Positions 53,672 through 62,489 of a stretch of 64,000 nucleotides of DNA are shown one piece after another. Where the stretch lies: contig CASWVG010000006.1 of assembly GCA_949472775.1 (NCBI GenBank), positions 1-64,000 on the forward strand. Reading direction: 5' to 3'. Within the stretch, counting starts at the first letter, position 1; each line of letters begins with the position of its first letter. This DNA comes from an uncultured Lachnospiraceae bacterium. Lineage in GTDB: Bacteria > Bacillota > Clostridia > Lachnospirales > Lachnospiraceae. Made by a program: the position numbers and the translations under genes. Under the pieces are notes generated by a model. It did not search any database, had not been told where the DNA came from, and was given only the letters and a program-made list of their open reading frames with translations.

Positions 53672-54772
53672 TTAATTCTCGTCGGGGTACATGGCAAGCA
53701 GATGCTCAAAGCTCGGCTTCACCTCGGCAAACGCCTTCAAAAGCTTCGGTGAAAAAGTGCCGCTGTGCCCGTTTAAAATCATCTGAAATGCCCTGTCCGG
53801 TTCATACGCCATCTTGTAGACACGTTTCGAGGTGAGTGCGTCGTACACATCCACCAGGGAAACTATCTGCGCCGCAATGCTGATCTCGTCCCCCTTCAGA
53901 CCGTCGGGATATCCCTTACCGTCATATTTCTCATGGTGGTGTCTTGCAATATCGTACGCATAATCGTAGATCGCACGGTCATTCAGGCGCACCCTGTGCT
54001 GTATAATCTCGGCGCCCTTCGTCGTATGGGATTTGATCAGCTCAAATTCGTCCTGTGTCAGCTTTGCCGGTTTCAGTATGATGGTGTCCGGAATGGCTAT
54101 CTTTCCGATATCATGCAGCGAGGACGCCCAGCCAATCTGGATCAGTTTCTCCGGCGTCAGCTCGTACTCCGGGTACAGCTTCATAACGCTTTTGCCAAGG
54201 CACATGGAAAATTCCCGTATTCTCCTGATATGCTGTTTGGATTCCATATTTCTGAATTCCACAATATTGCTCAGGGAATCAATCAGAATCTCGTTCACAT
54301 GATTCAGCTTTTTCGTCTGCTGCCGCAGCACACTGTTCTGCTTCTGGATATTGATGTTCTGCTTCTTCACCGTCATTTCCAACTGCATTTTATATTGAAA
54401 CCAGCCGATCGCATTATGGACTACCTGCTTTACCACATCCACCTGATAGGGCTTTTTGATGTAACTCACAATTCCATGCTCGTAACCCTTTGTCTCCAGC
54501 TCCGGCGAAGTCTCTCCCGTAATCATAATAAATGGTATTTTATTCAGGACATTTTTCTCTTTCAAATGCTCCAGCACCGTAAATCCGTCCATGACAGGCA
54601 TCAGATTATCCAGAAGCACTATCGCAATGGACGCGAAATTCGCGTTTAAAAGCGCGATTCCCTCCTTGCCGTTAGCCGCTTCAAGAATTTTGTAATCCTT
54701 CCGGAATAATTCCACCAGAATTTCACGGTCAATTTCATTGTCTTCAAAGATTAAAATCGTATCACGTTTCAT
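53672..54772 (-). CDS. Response regulator with HD-GYP domain
   Basis: The protein has 366 residues. The receiver domain (1-125) has DNEID acidic residues, phospho-Asp 55 in IVLLDNLMPVMDG, T in MITGE and Lys in YIKKPYQ. The HD-GYP domain (about 165-355) has HD at 220-221 in SSLHDIGKIAIPD, RHHHEKYDGKGYP (residues 277-289) and VYDALTSKR. It should degrade c-di-GMP when phosphorylated; substrate is inferred from family. It follows the FapA-type gene by 36 bases, an operon with it. No cognate histidine kinase is next to it. Confidence 0.93.
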   Translation of the reverse strand: MKRDTILIFEDNEIDREILVELFRKDYKILEAANGKEGIALLNANFASIAIVLLDNLMPVMDGFTVLEHLKEKNVLNKIPFIMITGETSPELETKGYEHGIVSYIKKPYQVDVVKQVVHNAIGWFQYKMQLEMTVKKQNINIQKQNSVLRQQTKKLNHVNEILIDSLSNIVEFRNMESKQHIRRIREFSMCLGKSVMKLYPEYELTPEKLIQIGWASSLHDIGKIAIPDTIILKPAKLTQDEFELIKSHTTKGAEIIQHRVRLNDRAIYDYAYDIARHHHEKYDGKGYPDGLKGDEISIAAQIVSLVDVYDALTSKRVYKMAYEPDRAFQMILNGHSGTFSPKLLKAFAEVKPSFEHLLAMYPDEN

Positions 54773-54808
54773 AGTTTTCCTATACCTTCACTAGATTTTG
54801 CAATGCCA

Positions 54809-56878
54809 TTATAAGGCAACCATCGTAACCTGCTTATTGCGAATCTTAAAGAGCACTCTGCGCACTTCCCCCGACAACGTGTATTTAATGCCATTCAGAA
54901 TTACCACGCTGCCCTCGTAAGCCCTTCCCCTGACAATGACAGGTTCTTTTGCCGCCTGTCCCGTCAGATTTGCCAGCTTGGCGTCCTCGCCGTCCAATTC
55001 CGCCAGTCTCTGCCCCTGCACTTCCATCGCCGCATGGATTTTCCGCTGAATCTCCTCCGGCACCGCTCTCCCGGCTTCTTCCAGCTGTATGATCTTTTCC
55101 CACTCCTGCTCCAGCGCCTTCAGGTCTTCCAGAAGTTTTTCCCTCTTTTTCTCGTATCCCGCATGCTCTTTTTCGTAAAGCGCATTACGCCCTATATCCA
55201 ATATCGTTTTCAGATGCAGGCGGTTGCCGAGATTGTAAGTGTCCACACCCCGCACCGCACTGATCTTACCGCCAAGAAGCATGCCTTTGCTGCCCGATAC
55301 AATTACCCTTCCCATCGTGTTAATCGAGCTGTTCATAATATAATTAGCCTTGACGTTACCTCTGGCATTGATATTTGCCGCCTCGAAAAAGCTTCCGGAA
55401 ACCTCGCCCCCGGCGTCGATAAAGCAATCGTTCTTGGAACAGCTCCCCTTTTTAATCATAACGTTGCCACCGGCGATCAGTTTTGCTGTCTCCACATTAT
55501 GCTCAATGATGATATCTCCCGTAGCCTTGATGTAGCCGCCTGAATAAATACTGCCGACCACATAGACCGAACCGTCCACCTCCAGCTTACCTGTCACCGC
55601 AGTCACGTCTTCGCGCACCACCAGCATATTCGTAATCAGAATACGTCCCGCCGTATACTCAAATTTGCCGTTCATCCTGGAAACATAGGTAACGCCGTCA
55701 GGCTCGATACGAAAGCCGATGCCTCTGATCGGTTTCTTCTCCAACCCGTTTTCGGCATGTATCGATTCCCCGTATATATTTTTCCCGCTGATACCTGCTT
55801 CCGCCCGGTGATAGAGGGCAATCTTCTCGCCCTCATCCACCATCTCAAATGCCTCAATATTGACATAGTCAACGCCGCCATCCGGCAACGGCGCGGGAAT
55901 ACGCGGCAGATCAAGCCTGACGAACCATTCAAACCAGCCGTCTTTCCCCTTTATCGCCGGAATGCCCTCGGCAATCAGTATCTTTTCATTCTGTCTCCTT
56001 TTGTCAATCATATCCGCAATCGCTTCATGTTTGATCCCGAATACAATTTCCCGCCTCTCCAGATCCTGATAAATATCCTCTTTCTTCACAATATTACCCG
56101 GAATCCACGGAATATAAGCATATGCCTTATTTCCGTTTTCTTCTATCGAAATAGAAAATTCTTTCTTTCTGAGAGAAGCCGCAGGGGACTCCTTTTTCTC
56201 CCTGTCATTGTTTATCCTTTTGTTGTTCACGACCATCTGCCGCTTTTCCTTCATATCCGTGGCAGAATAAACCAGACTGCAGTAGCCCGAAACGTCAAGC
56301 CCCGCCTCCAGTCCGAGCCGGATCTCACGCATCTGCGCATGGTTGTACAAATAGTTGGAATAAAGTGACACATCCAGCTTTTTTTCAATCCCGAGGCGGA
56401 TTTCCCGCATCTGCATCCAGTTGTATCTGATATCGGCGTACGGAGCGATATCTATATCCTCGCAAAGCCCGATACGAATCTCGTGAATCTGCGGCGCGCA
56501 CATATCGTCTTGAAGCCATTTGTCAAGCGGCAGCCTTTTCGCCAACGCAAACCGTATCTCCTCCAGATCATCATCCACAAATCCTCTTTTCAGATATGGA
56601 ACCAGATCTATCGCAGCATAAAGGGACAGCCGTATCTGCCGCATAGTCTCATAATTGTAAGCGGGATCCGCATAGACAGAAGCGTCCAGATTATCCTTCA
56701 GCCCCATGCGGATCTGTTCCATCTGCAGCCAGTTAAACTCCGGGTTGGAGTAAAGGGACACATCCAGTCCTGCCTCTTTTCCCAGTTTAATCTCGTGCTG
56801 CTGCGCTTTCAGGTATTCATCATTTTCCATCATGCGAAAATGCATTTCCTGCTGTTTTGCCCCATCCAAATCACTCAT
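54809..56878 (-). CDS. FapA/DUF342 protein with seven N-terminal 26-residue repeats
   Basis: The protein has 689 residues from ATG 56878 (a GTG at 56908 is the alternative). Residues about 28-209 are seven back-to-back 26-residue repeats with the consensus x-E-I-R-L-G-L-E-x-x-L-D-V-S-x-Y-x-x-P-x-Y-x-W-x-Q-M; repeats 3 and 4 are degenerate. From about 235 a FapA/DUF342 domain follows, ending in a right-handed beta-helix-like stretch (GKLEVDGSVYVVGSIYSGGYIKATGDI) and a coiled coil near 575-640. FapA proteins have been linked to polymer or c-di-GMP-related signalling; the repeat half has no known role. It is cotranscribed with the HD-GYP regulator. Confidence 0.82.
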   Translation of the reverse strand: MSDLDGAKQQEMHFRMMENDEYLKAQQHEIKLGKEAGLDVSLYSNPEFNWLQMEQIRMGLKDNLDASVYADPAYNYETMRQIRLSLYAAIDLVPYLKRGFVDDDLEEIRFALAKRLPLDKWLQDDMCAPQIHEIRIGLCEDIDIAPYADIRYNWMQMREIRLGIEKKLDVSLYSNYLYNHAQMREIRLGLEAGLDVSGYCSLVYSATDMKEKRQMVVNNKRINNDREKKESPAASLRKKEFSISIEENGNKAYAYIPWIPGNIVKKEDIYQDLERREIVFGIKHEAIADMIDKRRQNEKILIAEGIPAIKGKDGWFEWFVRLDLPRIPAPLPDGGVDYVNIEAFEMVDEGEKIALYHRAEAGISGKNIYGESIHAENGLEKKPIRGIGFRIEPDGVTYVSRMNGKFEYTAGRILITNMLVVREDVTAVTGKLEVDGSVYVVGSIYSGGYIKATGDIIIEHNVETAKLIAGGNVMIKKGSCSKNDCFIDAGGEVSGSFFEAANINARGNVKANYIMNSSINTMGRVIVSGSKGMLLGGKISAVRGVDTYNLGNRLHLKTILDIGRNALYEKEHAGYEKKREKLLEDLKALEQEWEKIIQLEEAGRAVPEEIQRKIHAAMEVQGQRLAELDGEDAKLANLTGQAAKEPVIVRGRAYEGSVVILNGIKYTLSGEVRRVLFKIRNKQVTMVAL

Positions 56879-56958
56879 GTCTGTTACCAATCCTTGTACA
56901 TCCCTCACATTAACGGGTAGAATAATATATCTATTTTATCAAATTTATGGTCAAAAGT

Positions 56959-57381
56959 CTACCGCTGATTCGGGCAGGTAATGATCCATGTAAAGCCGAA
57001 ACGGTCTTTTATCACGGACCCGCAGCTATCATCATCCGGCTCCGGGTGCGGCGACAGCGGGGAAAGTACGGTTCCGCCTTCCGCCAGTACCGATAGGGTA
57101 TGCCGCGCTTCCTCCTCCGAATCCATATGAATCATCAGCTTTATGTCCGTGTTCACGTCATTGCAGTCATAACAGTCTCCTGCCGCCATGCGCGATGCGC
57201 CTATCGTAAACTCTACATGCATTACCTTTCCGATCTGCTCCGGCGTCATGTCAAAACTGTTTTCATCCCAGCGGGAAATATACAGAATCTCACCGCCAAA
57301 CGCATTGATATAAGTATGGACTGCCTCCTCGCAGTTTCCTTTGAATGATAGATACGGGATAACCGATATTTTCTTTTCCAT
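56959..57381 (-). CDS. VOC-superfamily (PhnB-like) protein
   Basis: The protein has 140 residues from ATG 57381. The VOC fold is shown by VIPYLSFKGNCEEAVHTYINAFGGEI, the GKVMHVEFTIGASRMAAGDC block and DRFGFTWIITCP at the C-terminus. PhnB-like members are often annotated as glyoxalase or 3-demethylubiquinone methyltransferase-like, but most have no proven enzyme role. It lies alone between the FapA gene and the ABC transporter unit. Confidence 0.85.
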   Translation of the reverse strand: MEKKISVIPYLSFKGNCEEAVHTYINAFGGEILYISRWDENSFDMTPEQIGKVMHVEFTIGASRMAAGDCYDCNDVNTDIKLMIHMDSEEEARHTLSVLAEGGTVLSPLSPHPEPDDDSCGSVIKDRFGFTWIITCPNQR

Positions 57382-57486
57382 GTGCGTTCTCCTTTCCATA
57401 CGTCTAATCATACCATTTTCCCTGACTGTCCGCCACCATTTTTCAGTCGGGGAACCATCCTCCAGAAACTGCTCTCCTGATCAACG

Positions 57487-57522
57487 CAAAAAGGGCTTCC
57501 AGATCAACCCCTGAAAGCCCCG
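57487..57522 (-). terminator. Terminator of the ABC sugar-transporter unit
   Basis: GGGCTTtCAG pairs with CTGgAAGCCC and is followed by TTTTTG on the minus strand, 25 bases after the last permease stop. Confidence 0.82.
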
Positions 57523-57546
57523 CATGTTTCAAACTGATTATATATT

Positions 57547-58380
57547 TTATCCTTTTACCGCGCCAGCCACCAGACTGTTCTGCACCTGATCGCTTAAGAG
57601 CAGATAGATGGCAACAGTCGGTACCGTCGCTATCATAAGTCCCGCGCCGATTTCACCCCATTTGGTGGTATAGGCTCCCACCATGGACATGATACCCACG
57701 GTCAACGTCTTATATTCCTGCTTGTTGATAAAGGTCACCGCAAACATCAGCTCATTCCAAGAGGAAATGAACGTAAAGATACTGACCGTAGCTATCGCTG
57801 GTCTGATCAGAGGCAGCATAACGCGAAAGAACAACTTGTAAATATTGCACCCGTCAATCGCCGCCGCTTCCTCCATTTCCCTGGGAATAGAGACCATGAA
57901 ACTGCTGAACAGGTAAACCGCCAGCGGCAGTCCGAACGCCACGTAAGGGATGATTAACGCCCAGTAAGTGTTGAGCAGTTTTATCTTGCTCAGCACAATA
58001 AACAGCGGAAGCAAAACCGCATGAATCGGAACCATCATTCCCACGAGGATTCCTTTCATGGCAATATTTCTTCCCTTCCATATCATTCTCTGGATGGCGT
58101 AAGCAGCCGTCGCCGCAAGCACAATCGTGATTAAAATAGTCGCCGCCGTGACCAGAATACTGTTCAACAGATACTGCAGCACATTGGCCTGATTAAAAGC
58201 CGACGCATAGTTGGAAAATCTCCAGTTTTGCGGCAGACCCGCAATATTGCCTCCAAAAATTTCATTGTTGTCCTTCAGCGAAAATCCCAGCAGCCAGAAC
58301 AGCGGGAATACCTGAATGACGGCAATCGCCAGCAGGCAGATATGCAGAGCGCCGCTCTTTATATGTTTCATTGTTCTCAT
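57547..58380 (-). CDS. ABC sugar permease, MalG type
   Basis: The protein has 277 residues with six membrane segments, the first at about 10-32. The EAA loop is EEAAAIDGCNIYKLFFRVMLPLIRPA. Its start overlaps the partner permease stop by 4 bases (ATGA), so translation is coupled. Together with the SBP upstream it forms a CUT1-type importer; no ATPase is encoded, so a shared ATPase is expected. Substrate unknown, likely an oligosaccharide. Confidence 0.9.
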   Translation of the reverse strand: MRTMKHIKSGALHICLLAIAVIQVFPLFWLLGFSLKDNNEIFGGNIAGLPQNWRFSNYASAFNQANVLQYLLNSILVTAATILITIVLAATAAYAIQRMIWKGRNIAMKGILVGMMVPIHAVLLPLFIVLSKIKLLNTYWALIIPYVAFGLPLAVYLFSSFMVSIPREMEEAAAIDGCNIYKLFFRVMLPLIRPAIATVSIFTFISSWNELMFAVTFINKQEYKTLTVGIMSMVGAYTTKWGEIGAGLMIATVPTVAIYLLLSDQVQNSLVAGAVKG

Positions 58381-59258
58381 ACCTGCTCCTCCTTATTCCT
58401 GAAAAACAGCTTCAACAGCATCGTAAAGACAAAACACTCCAGAATGATAAATATGGAAATCGCGCTTCCGTACCCATAATGGAAGGAATCAAAAATTGTC
58501 TTATACATGTAGATGGTCGGCACCTCTGTCGTAAAGAAGGGACCGCCTCCCGTCAATACATAGATCAGGTCAAAGATTTTCAAGGCGCCGATTAAGGAAA
58601 ACGTCACACACACTTCCAGCACCGGCTTTAACAGCGGAATTGTCACCTTAAAGGCAATCTGCCTGCTGTTTGCCCCGTCAATCGTTGCCGCCTCATAAAT
58701 CTCCGGCGAAATGGATTTGATGCCCGCATACATGATCAGCATATGATATCCCACATACTGCCATAAGTTTGGAATAAATGCAGCAATAAGGGCTGTGGAC
58801 TCCTGTCCGAGCCAATCCTGCTGTAAATGTTCCAGATGCAGACTTCCCAGCAACGCGTTTAACAGACCGTAATCCCCATTATAGATTTTCTGCCACAACT
58901 GTCCGATCACCACGCCGGAGATGATAACGGGAATAAAATATGTCGTCCGATAAAACTTCTCTCCGCGCTTTACATTCGCCACAACAATTGCCAGAAGCAG
59001 CGATATCGGAAGCTGGATAAACAGGGAAAAGAACACATAAAGAAGTGAATTCTTAATGGAATTTACAAAACGTTCATCTCCCGCGAGCTCCATATAATTG
59101 CGCAGTCCGACAAACGTCCCCTTGCCAAGCCCATCCCAGTCCAGCATACTGTAATATGCGGAAATAAATATCGGCACAACGACAATGACCAGCATGATGA
59201 GTATCGTCGGACATACAAACAATGTAATAGCTTTCTTATTGGATAATATTTTTTTCAT
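58377..59258 (-). CDS. ABC sugar permease, MalF type
   Basis: The protein has 293 residues with six membrane segments, the first at about 13-33. The EAA loop is YEAATIDGANSRQIAFKVTIPLLKP. It lies between the binding protein and the MalG-type permease. The gap to the binding-protein gene (75 bases) holds a GTTATGGGC/GCCCATAAC hairpin. Confidence 0.9.
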   Translation of the reverse strand: MKKILSNKKAITLFVCPTILIMLVIVVVPIFISAYYSMLDWDGLGKGTFVGLRNYMELAGDERFVNSIKNSLLYVFFSLFIQLPISLLLAIVVANVKRGEKFYRTTYFIPVIISGVVIGQLWQKIYNGDYGLLNALLGSLHLEHLQQDWLGQESTALIAAFIPNLWQYVGYHMLIMYAGIKSISPEIYEAATIDGANSRQIAFKVTIPLLKPVLEVCVTFSLIGALKIFDLIYVLTGGGPFFTTEVPTIYMYKTIFDSFHYGYGSAISIFIILECFVFTMLLKLFFRNKEEQV

Positions 59259-59281
59259 TGTCCCACCTGTCCCATAAACTG

Positions 59282-59316
59282 GTTATGGGCAGCCGTCAAA
59301 CACGACCGCCCATAAC
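59282..59316 (-). other. Hairpin between SBP and permease genes
   Basis: GTTATGGGC and GCCCATAAC form a perfect 9-bp stem around 17 bases, 17 bases after the SBP stop. There is no strong U-tract, so it may stabilise the SBP mRNA end rather than terminate. Confidence 0.7.
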
Positions 59317-59333
59317 GGTATCAGTTAAATATT

Positions 59334-60722
59334 TTAATAAAATTCAGAAGGCTGCAGCTTAGACATCTGTTCCGCAAACTCTTCCGGTGTGATCTTTAAA
59401 GCCATAACCTGTGCAACCAGATCCTTATAAGTCTCGGAATCTTCCGCAGACAGGATATTATCCCACCAGCTGATATAGGATGTTCCGGTTTCCATCAGTG
59501 CAGCAGACTCTGTGTCAAGCGGTGTCAGACTCGACGTATCTACGCCTGTGGTATCCCAACAGGGAAGACCAGCGCCCTGCTGATAACCGACGATACCGAT
59601 CTTCTCACTCAGATACTCAAGATACTCAACCGCTTCCTTCGGATGCTCACAGTTTGCATTGATATAGTAGCCGTCAGAACTTCCGCCCGAGAACTCCGTA
59701 ATGCTTCCTGCGCCGTCTGCAATTACCGGGAAAGGCACACATGTCACTTTGCCTTTGGTTGCCGCTGTGTCTGCCTGAAATGCGGGATGTACCCAGTTCG
59801 CCTGGAATACCATCGCGCCCTGTCCTGCCGCAAATCCCTCGATCATCTCGTCATAGCTCATACTCATCATATTGTCGTTGAACGCGTTTGCCTTAACCAG
59901 CTCCTGCAGCTTCTGTGCTCCCATGATAAAGCCCTCGGAATTAAACTTAGCCGGATCGCCGAACGCTTCCATGATCGCCGCGTTGCTTGCCGTTCTCGCG
60001 GAAATGATATCATACCAGTACATGCCCGGCCATCTGTCTTTTTCGCCCATAAGAATCGGCGTGTACCCCGCTGCATTCAATTTCTCAACCGCATCCAGAA
60101 GCTCATCCCAGTTGGTAGGAATCTTTGCTCCTGCCGCGTCAAACATCTCGGTGTTGCAGTAAAGGTTCGCCAGGAATGTAATGGTGGGCAGCGTGTATAC
60201 CTTGCCGTCAAACGTACATCCGTCCAGCGTGCCGGGAAGCACTTTGCTCTTTGTGTCCGGGCTTAAATAATCATCGATGGGAAGCAGATAGCCCGCATCA
60301 ATATAAGGTTTTACGAAACTGCCGCCGCTGAACATATAAGAGATATCCGGCGCCTCGCCCGCCGCAAAAGCGGTCTTGATCTTTGTCTTGTACTGTTCTC
60401 CCGTAACACCGTCCTGCTCAATTGTCACATTCGGGTGAAGCTCGTGATACTCTGTAACAGACTCCTCGATAATCTTCTTAACGGGGTCTGTGTCCGCCAC
60501 GGACTGGTGCCAGATCGTGATCGTAATTTCCTCTTCGGAAGCTGCCGCCGTGTCATCCGCTTTCGCCGGCGCCTCCGCCTCTGTTTCCTGTGTGGCAGCA
60601 GGCGTATCCGCTTTCGCTTCATCCGCAGGGGCACTGCCCGTACCGCCGCCACAGCCCGCAAGCTGCACAACCATGGATGTCGCCGCCAACAAAACAACTA
60701 ACTTTTTCATCCTGTTTTTCAT
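59334..60722 (-). CDS. ABC sugar-binding lipoprotein
   Basis: The protein has 462 residues. The signal peptide (MKNRMKKLVVLLAATSMVVQLAGC) ends in a lipobox Cys at 24, then an Ala/Thr/Glu-rich linker to about 65. The SBP_bac_1 fold starts at ITITIWHQSVADTDPVKKIIEESVTEYHELHPNVTI and includes GEAPDISYMFSGGSFVKPYIDAGYLLPI. It is encoded first in the transporter unit, downstream of the YesN regulator gene and its terminator. GGAGGG lies 5-6 bases before the ATG. Substrate unknown. Confidence 0.9.
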   Translation of the reverse strand: MKNRMKKLVVLLAATSMVVQLAGCGGGTGSAPADEAKADTPAATQETEAEAPAKADDTAAASEEEITITIWHQSVADTDPVKKIIEESVTEYHELHPNVTIEQDGVTGEQYKTKIKTAFAAGEAPDISYMFSGGSFVKPYIDAGYLLPIDDYLSPDTKSKVLPGTLDGCTFDGKVYTLPTITFLANLYCNTEMFDAAGAKIPTNWDELLDAVEKLNAAGYTPILMGEKDRWPGMYWYDIISARTASNAAIMEAFGDPAKFNSEGFIMGAQKLQELVKANAFNDNMMSMSYDEMIEGFAAGQGAMVFQANWVHPAFQADTAATKGKVTCVPFPVIADGAGSITEFSGGSSDGYYINANCEHPKEAVEYLEYLSEKIGIVGYQQGAGLPCWDTTGVDTSSLTPLDTESAALMETGTSYISWWDNILSAEDSETYKDLVAQVMALKITPEEFAEQMSKLQPSEFY

Positions 60723-60892
60723 TTTACCCTCCTTATCAGAACAACACTTTTTATATTGTAAAGGCCTTCTCTGTTTCCTATTGTAAAACCTCCCCCGCCG
60801 GAAAAAAATTCACAATCACATATATTTATTTCATTTTTCCTCTTTTTTACATGCACAGTTTCACTTTTTTAACATCACTTTCATTATCCTGC

Positions 60893-60937
60893 AAAAAAAA
60901 GATCCCCGCAGACACCTTTCACAGCCTGCGGGGATTC
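60893..60937 (-). terminator. Terminator of the yesM-yesN operon
   Basis: ATCCCCGCAG and CTGCGGGGAT pair and are followed on the minus strand by TCTTTTTTTT. It lies 14 bases after the response-regulator stop and before the SBP promoter region (60723-60892), in which I see no clear -35/-10 pair. Confidence 0.92.
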
Positions 60938-60950
60938 CTGCTATACGCTC

Positions 60951-62489
60951 CTACAAACACATCCTGCGGTATTCCGTCACGGAATACCCTGTCATTTTCC
61001 GAAACCAGATACTCAGATAGTGCGGGTCATTAATACCGATCCTGTTGCCGATATCCCTGTCCAGCATCTCCGCATCCGTGGCAAGCAGTTCCAGCATCTT
61101 CCAGAATCGAAGCTCTGACAACAGCTCGCTGTAGGACTTTCCTGTAAACCGCTTGAACATTCTGCTTAGCAGACTGCCGCTGATCGCGTATCTGGACGCC
61201 AGATAATTCATATTGATATCCGGGCTGCCCAGATTCTCCTGTAAAAAGTCTATCAGTTCCTTCATGGTACGCCCCTTTTGCTGCTCTGCCTGCACCGCCT
61301 TTTCCATAGCGAGAACTGCCGTTGTCCTCTCCAGACACCTCGCCACATCCGTACTGCACCGACACCATGTGAGAACCTCTTCCACATGGGCCATTTCTTC
61401 CGTCTGCCCCGTTCTGATACAGATACGCTTTAAAATCTCTTCCGCGCCCTTTCTGGAATATACCGCCCCTGTTCCCGCGTCTTTTATACAATCCAGGAAA
61501 CAAGCCAACGCGGAAAGCGCCTCTTCTGTATTTCCTCCATTAATATAGTCCACCAGTTTCTGAAACTCACCACTCTCATCAACTTCCATATTTCCTGTAC
61601 CGCATGCCGCCTGTTTGCCGTCATATCTGCGGTACATATCGTCCAACGCCGATACATACAGCGCCCGGATGCCGTCTGCATCAACCTTGCCGGCGCTTGT
61701 CCCATACCGGAAATGATACTGATATTTTTCCCGCAGCAACTGCAGCAACAAATCAAAGCACTCCCAGAAGGACTCATTTTCACCAATTCCCAAAAAGATG
61801 ATCCTTCCCCATGGATCTACCACCACATGAATTTCCTGTTCATCTTTAAAGAACTGCCTTGATTCCTCATAAATGTGCATCAGACATTCGTGGTCGCTCA
61901 AACTTTCCTGCACCGTAACCACGCCAAGCTTAACTTGTTCCTCCCCCTCCTTCGCCAGTCTCACACCATATGCAATCAGCTTCTGCCTGACTTCCTCATT
62001 GATCTCGTCGCTAAGCAGCAGTCTGCTGATATAAGTATTTCTGAGCAGGGGAATGTTGCTCTGCTGTTCCTCCACCATCTTACGGTGCGCCTCTTTCTTC
62101 TGCTTTTCTTCCCTGATCTGTTTTGCCAGCCGCTCAACGGACGCATTCAGCTCTTCCGTCTGCACGGGTTTCATCAGATAATCATTGACACCCGCTTTTA
62201 AGCTTCTTCTGGCATACTCGAAGTCATTATATCCTGTCAAAATGATGATCTTAATATCCGGCAGAATCCTTGTGCACTGTTCGCTGAAGCTGATGCCGTC
62301 CACGCCCGGCATACAAATATCGCTGATGATAATGTCCGGCTTCAGCTCCTCAAGCTTTTCCACCGCCATGCCTGCACTGGAAAACTCTCCGACGATCTCC
62401 AAATCAAGTGCTTCCGTATCCAGTTTCATCCGAACCAGTTTTCTGATCAACACCTCATCGTCCAGAAGTATCACTCTCAGTCTGTCCAT
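60951..62489 (-). CDS. AraC-type response regulator (YesN family)
   Basis: The protein has 512 residues. The receiver domain (1-125) has LLDDE, phospho-Asp in DIIISDICMPGVDG (near 55) and Lys in YLMKPVQ. A long middle region of unknown function follows (about 130-405). The AraC DNA-binding domain ends the protein (NYLASRYAISGSLLSRMFKRFTGKSYSELLSELRF, NDPHYLSIWFRKMTGYSVTEYRRM). Its start overlaps the YesM kinase by 35 bases. It probably activates the downstream sugar transporter genes. Confidence 0.92.
   Translation of the reverse strand: MDRLRVILLDDEVLIRKLVRMKLDTEALDLEIVGEFSSAGMAVEKLEELKPDIIISDICMPGVDGISFSEQCTRILPDIKIIILTGYNDFEYARRSLKAGVNDYLMKPVQTEELNASVERLAKQIREEKQKKEAHRKMVEEQQSNIPLLRNTYISRLLLSDEINEEVRQKLIAYGVRLAKEGEEQVKLGVVTVQESLSDHECLMHIYEESRQFFKDEQEIHVVVDPWGRIIFLGIGENESFWECFDLLLQLLREKYQYHFRYGTSAGKVDADGIRALYVSALDDMYRRYDGKQAACGTGNMEVDESGEFQKLVDYINGGNTEEALSALACFLDCIKDAGTGAVYSRKGAEEILKRICIRTGQTEEMAHVEEVLTWCRCSTDVARCLERTTAVLAMEKAVQAEQQKGRTMKELIDFLQENLGSPDINMNYLASRYAISGSLLSRMFKRFTGKSYSELLSELRFWKMLELLATDAEMLDRDIGNRIGINDPHYLSIWFRKMTGYSVTEYRRMCL

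Noticed and set aside
50957-56958. c-di-GMP riboswitch near the EAL and HD-GYP genes
   Set aside because: No GEMM-like conserved segments were found in the leaders, which are short.
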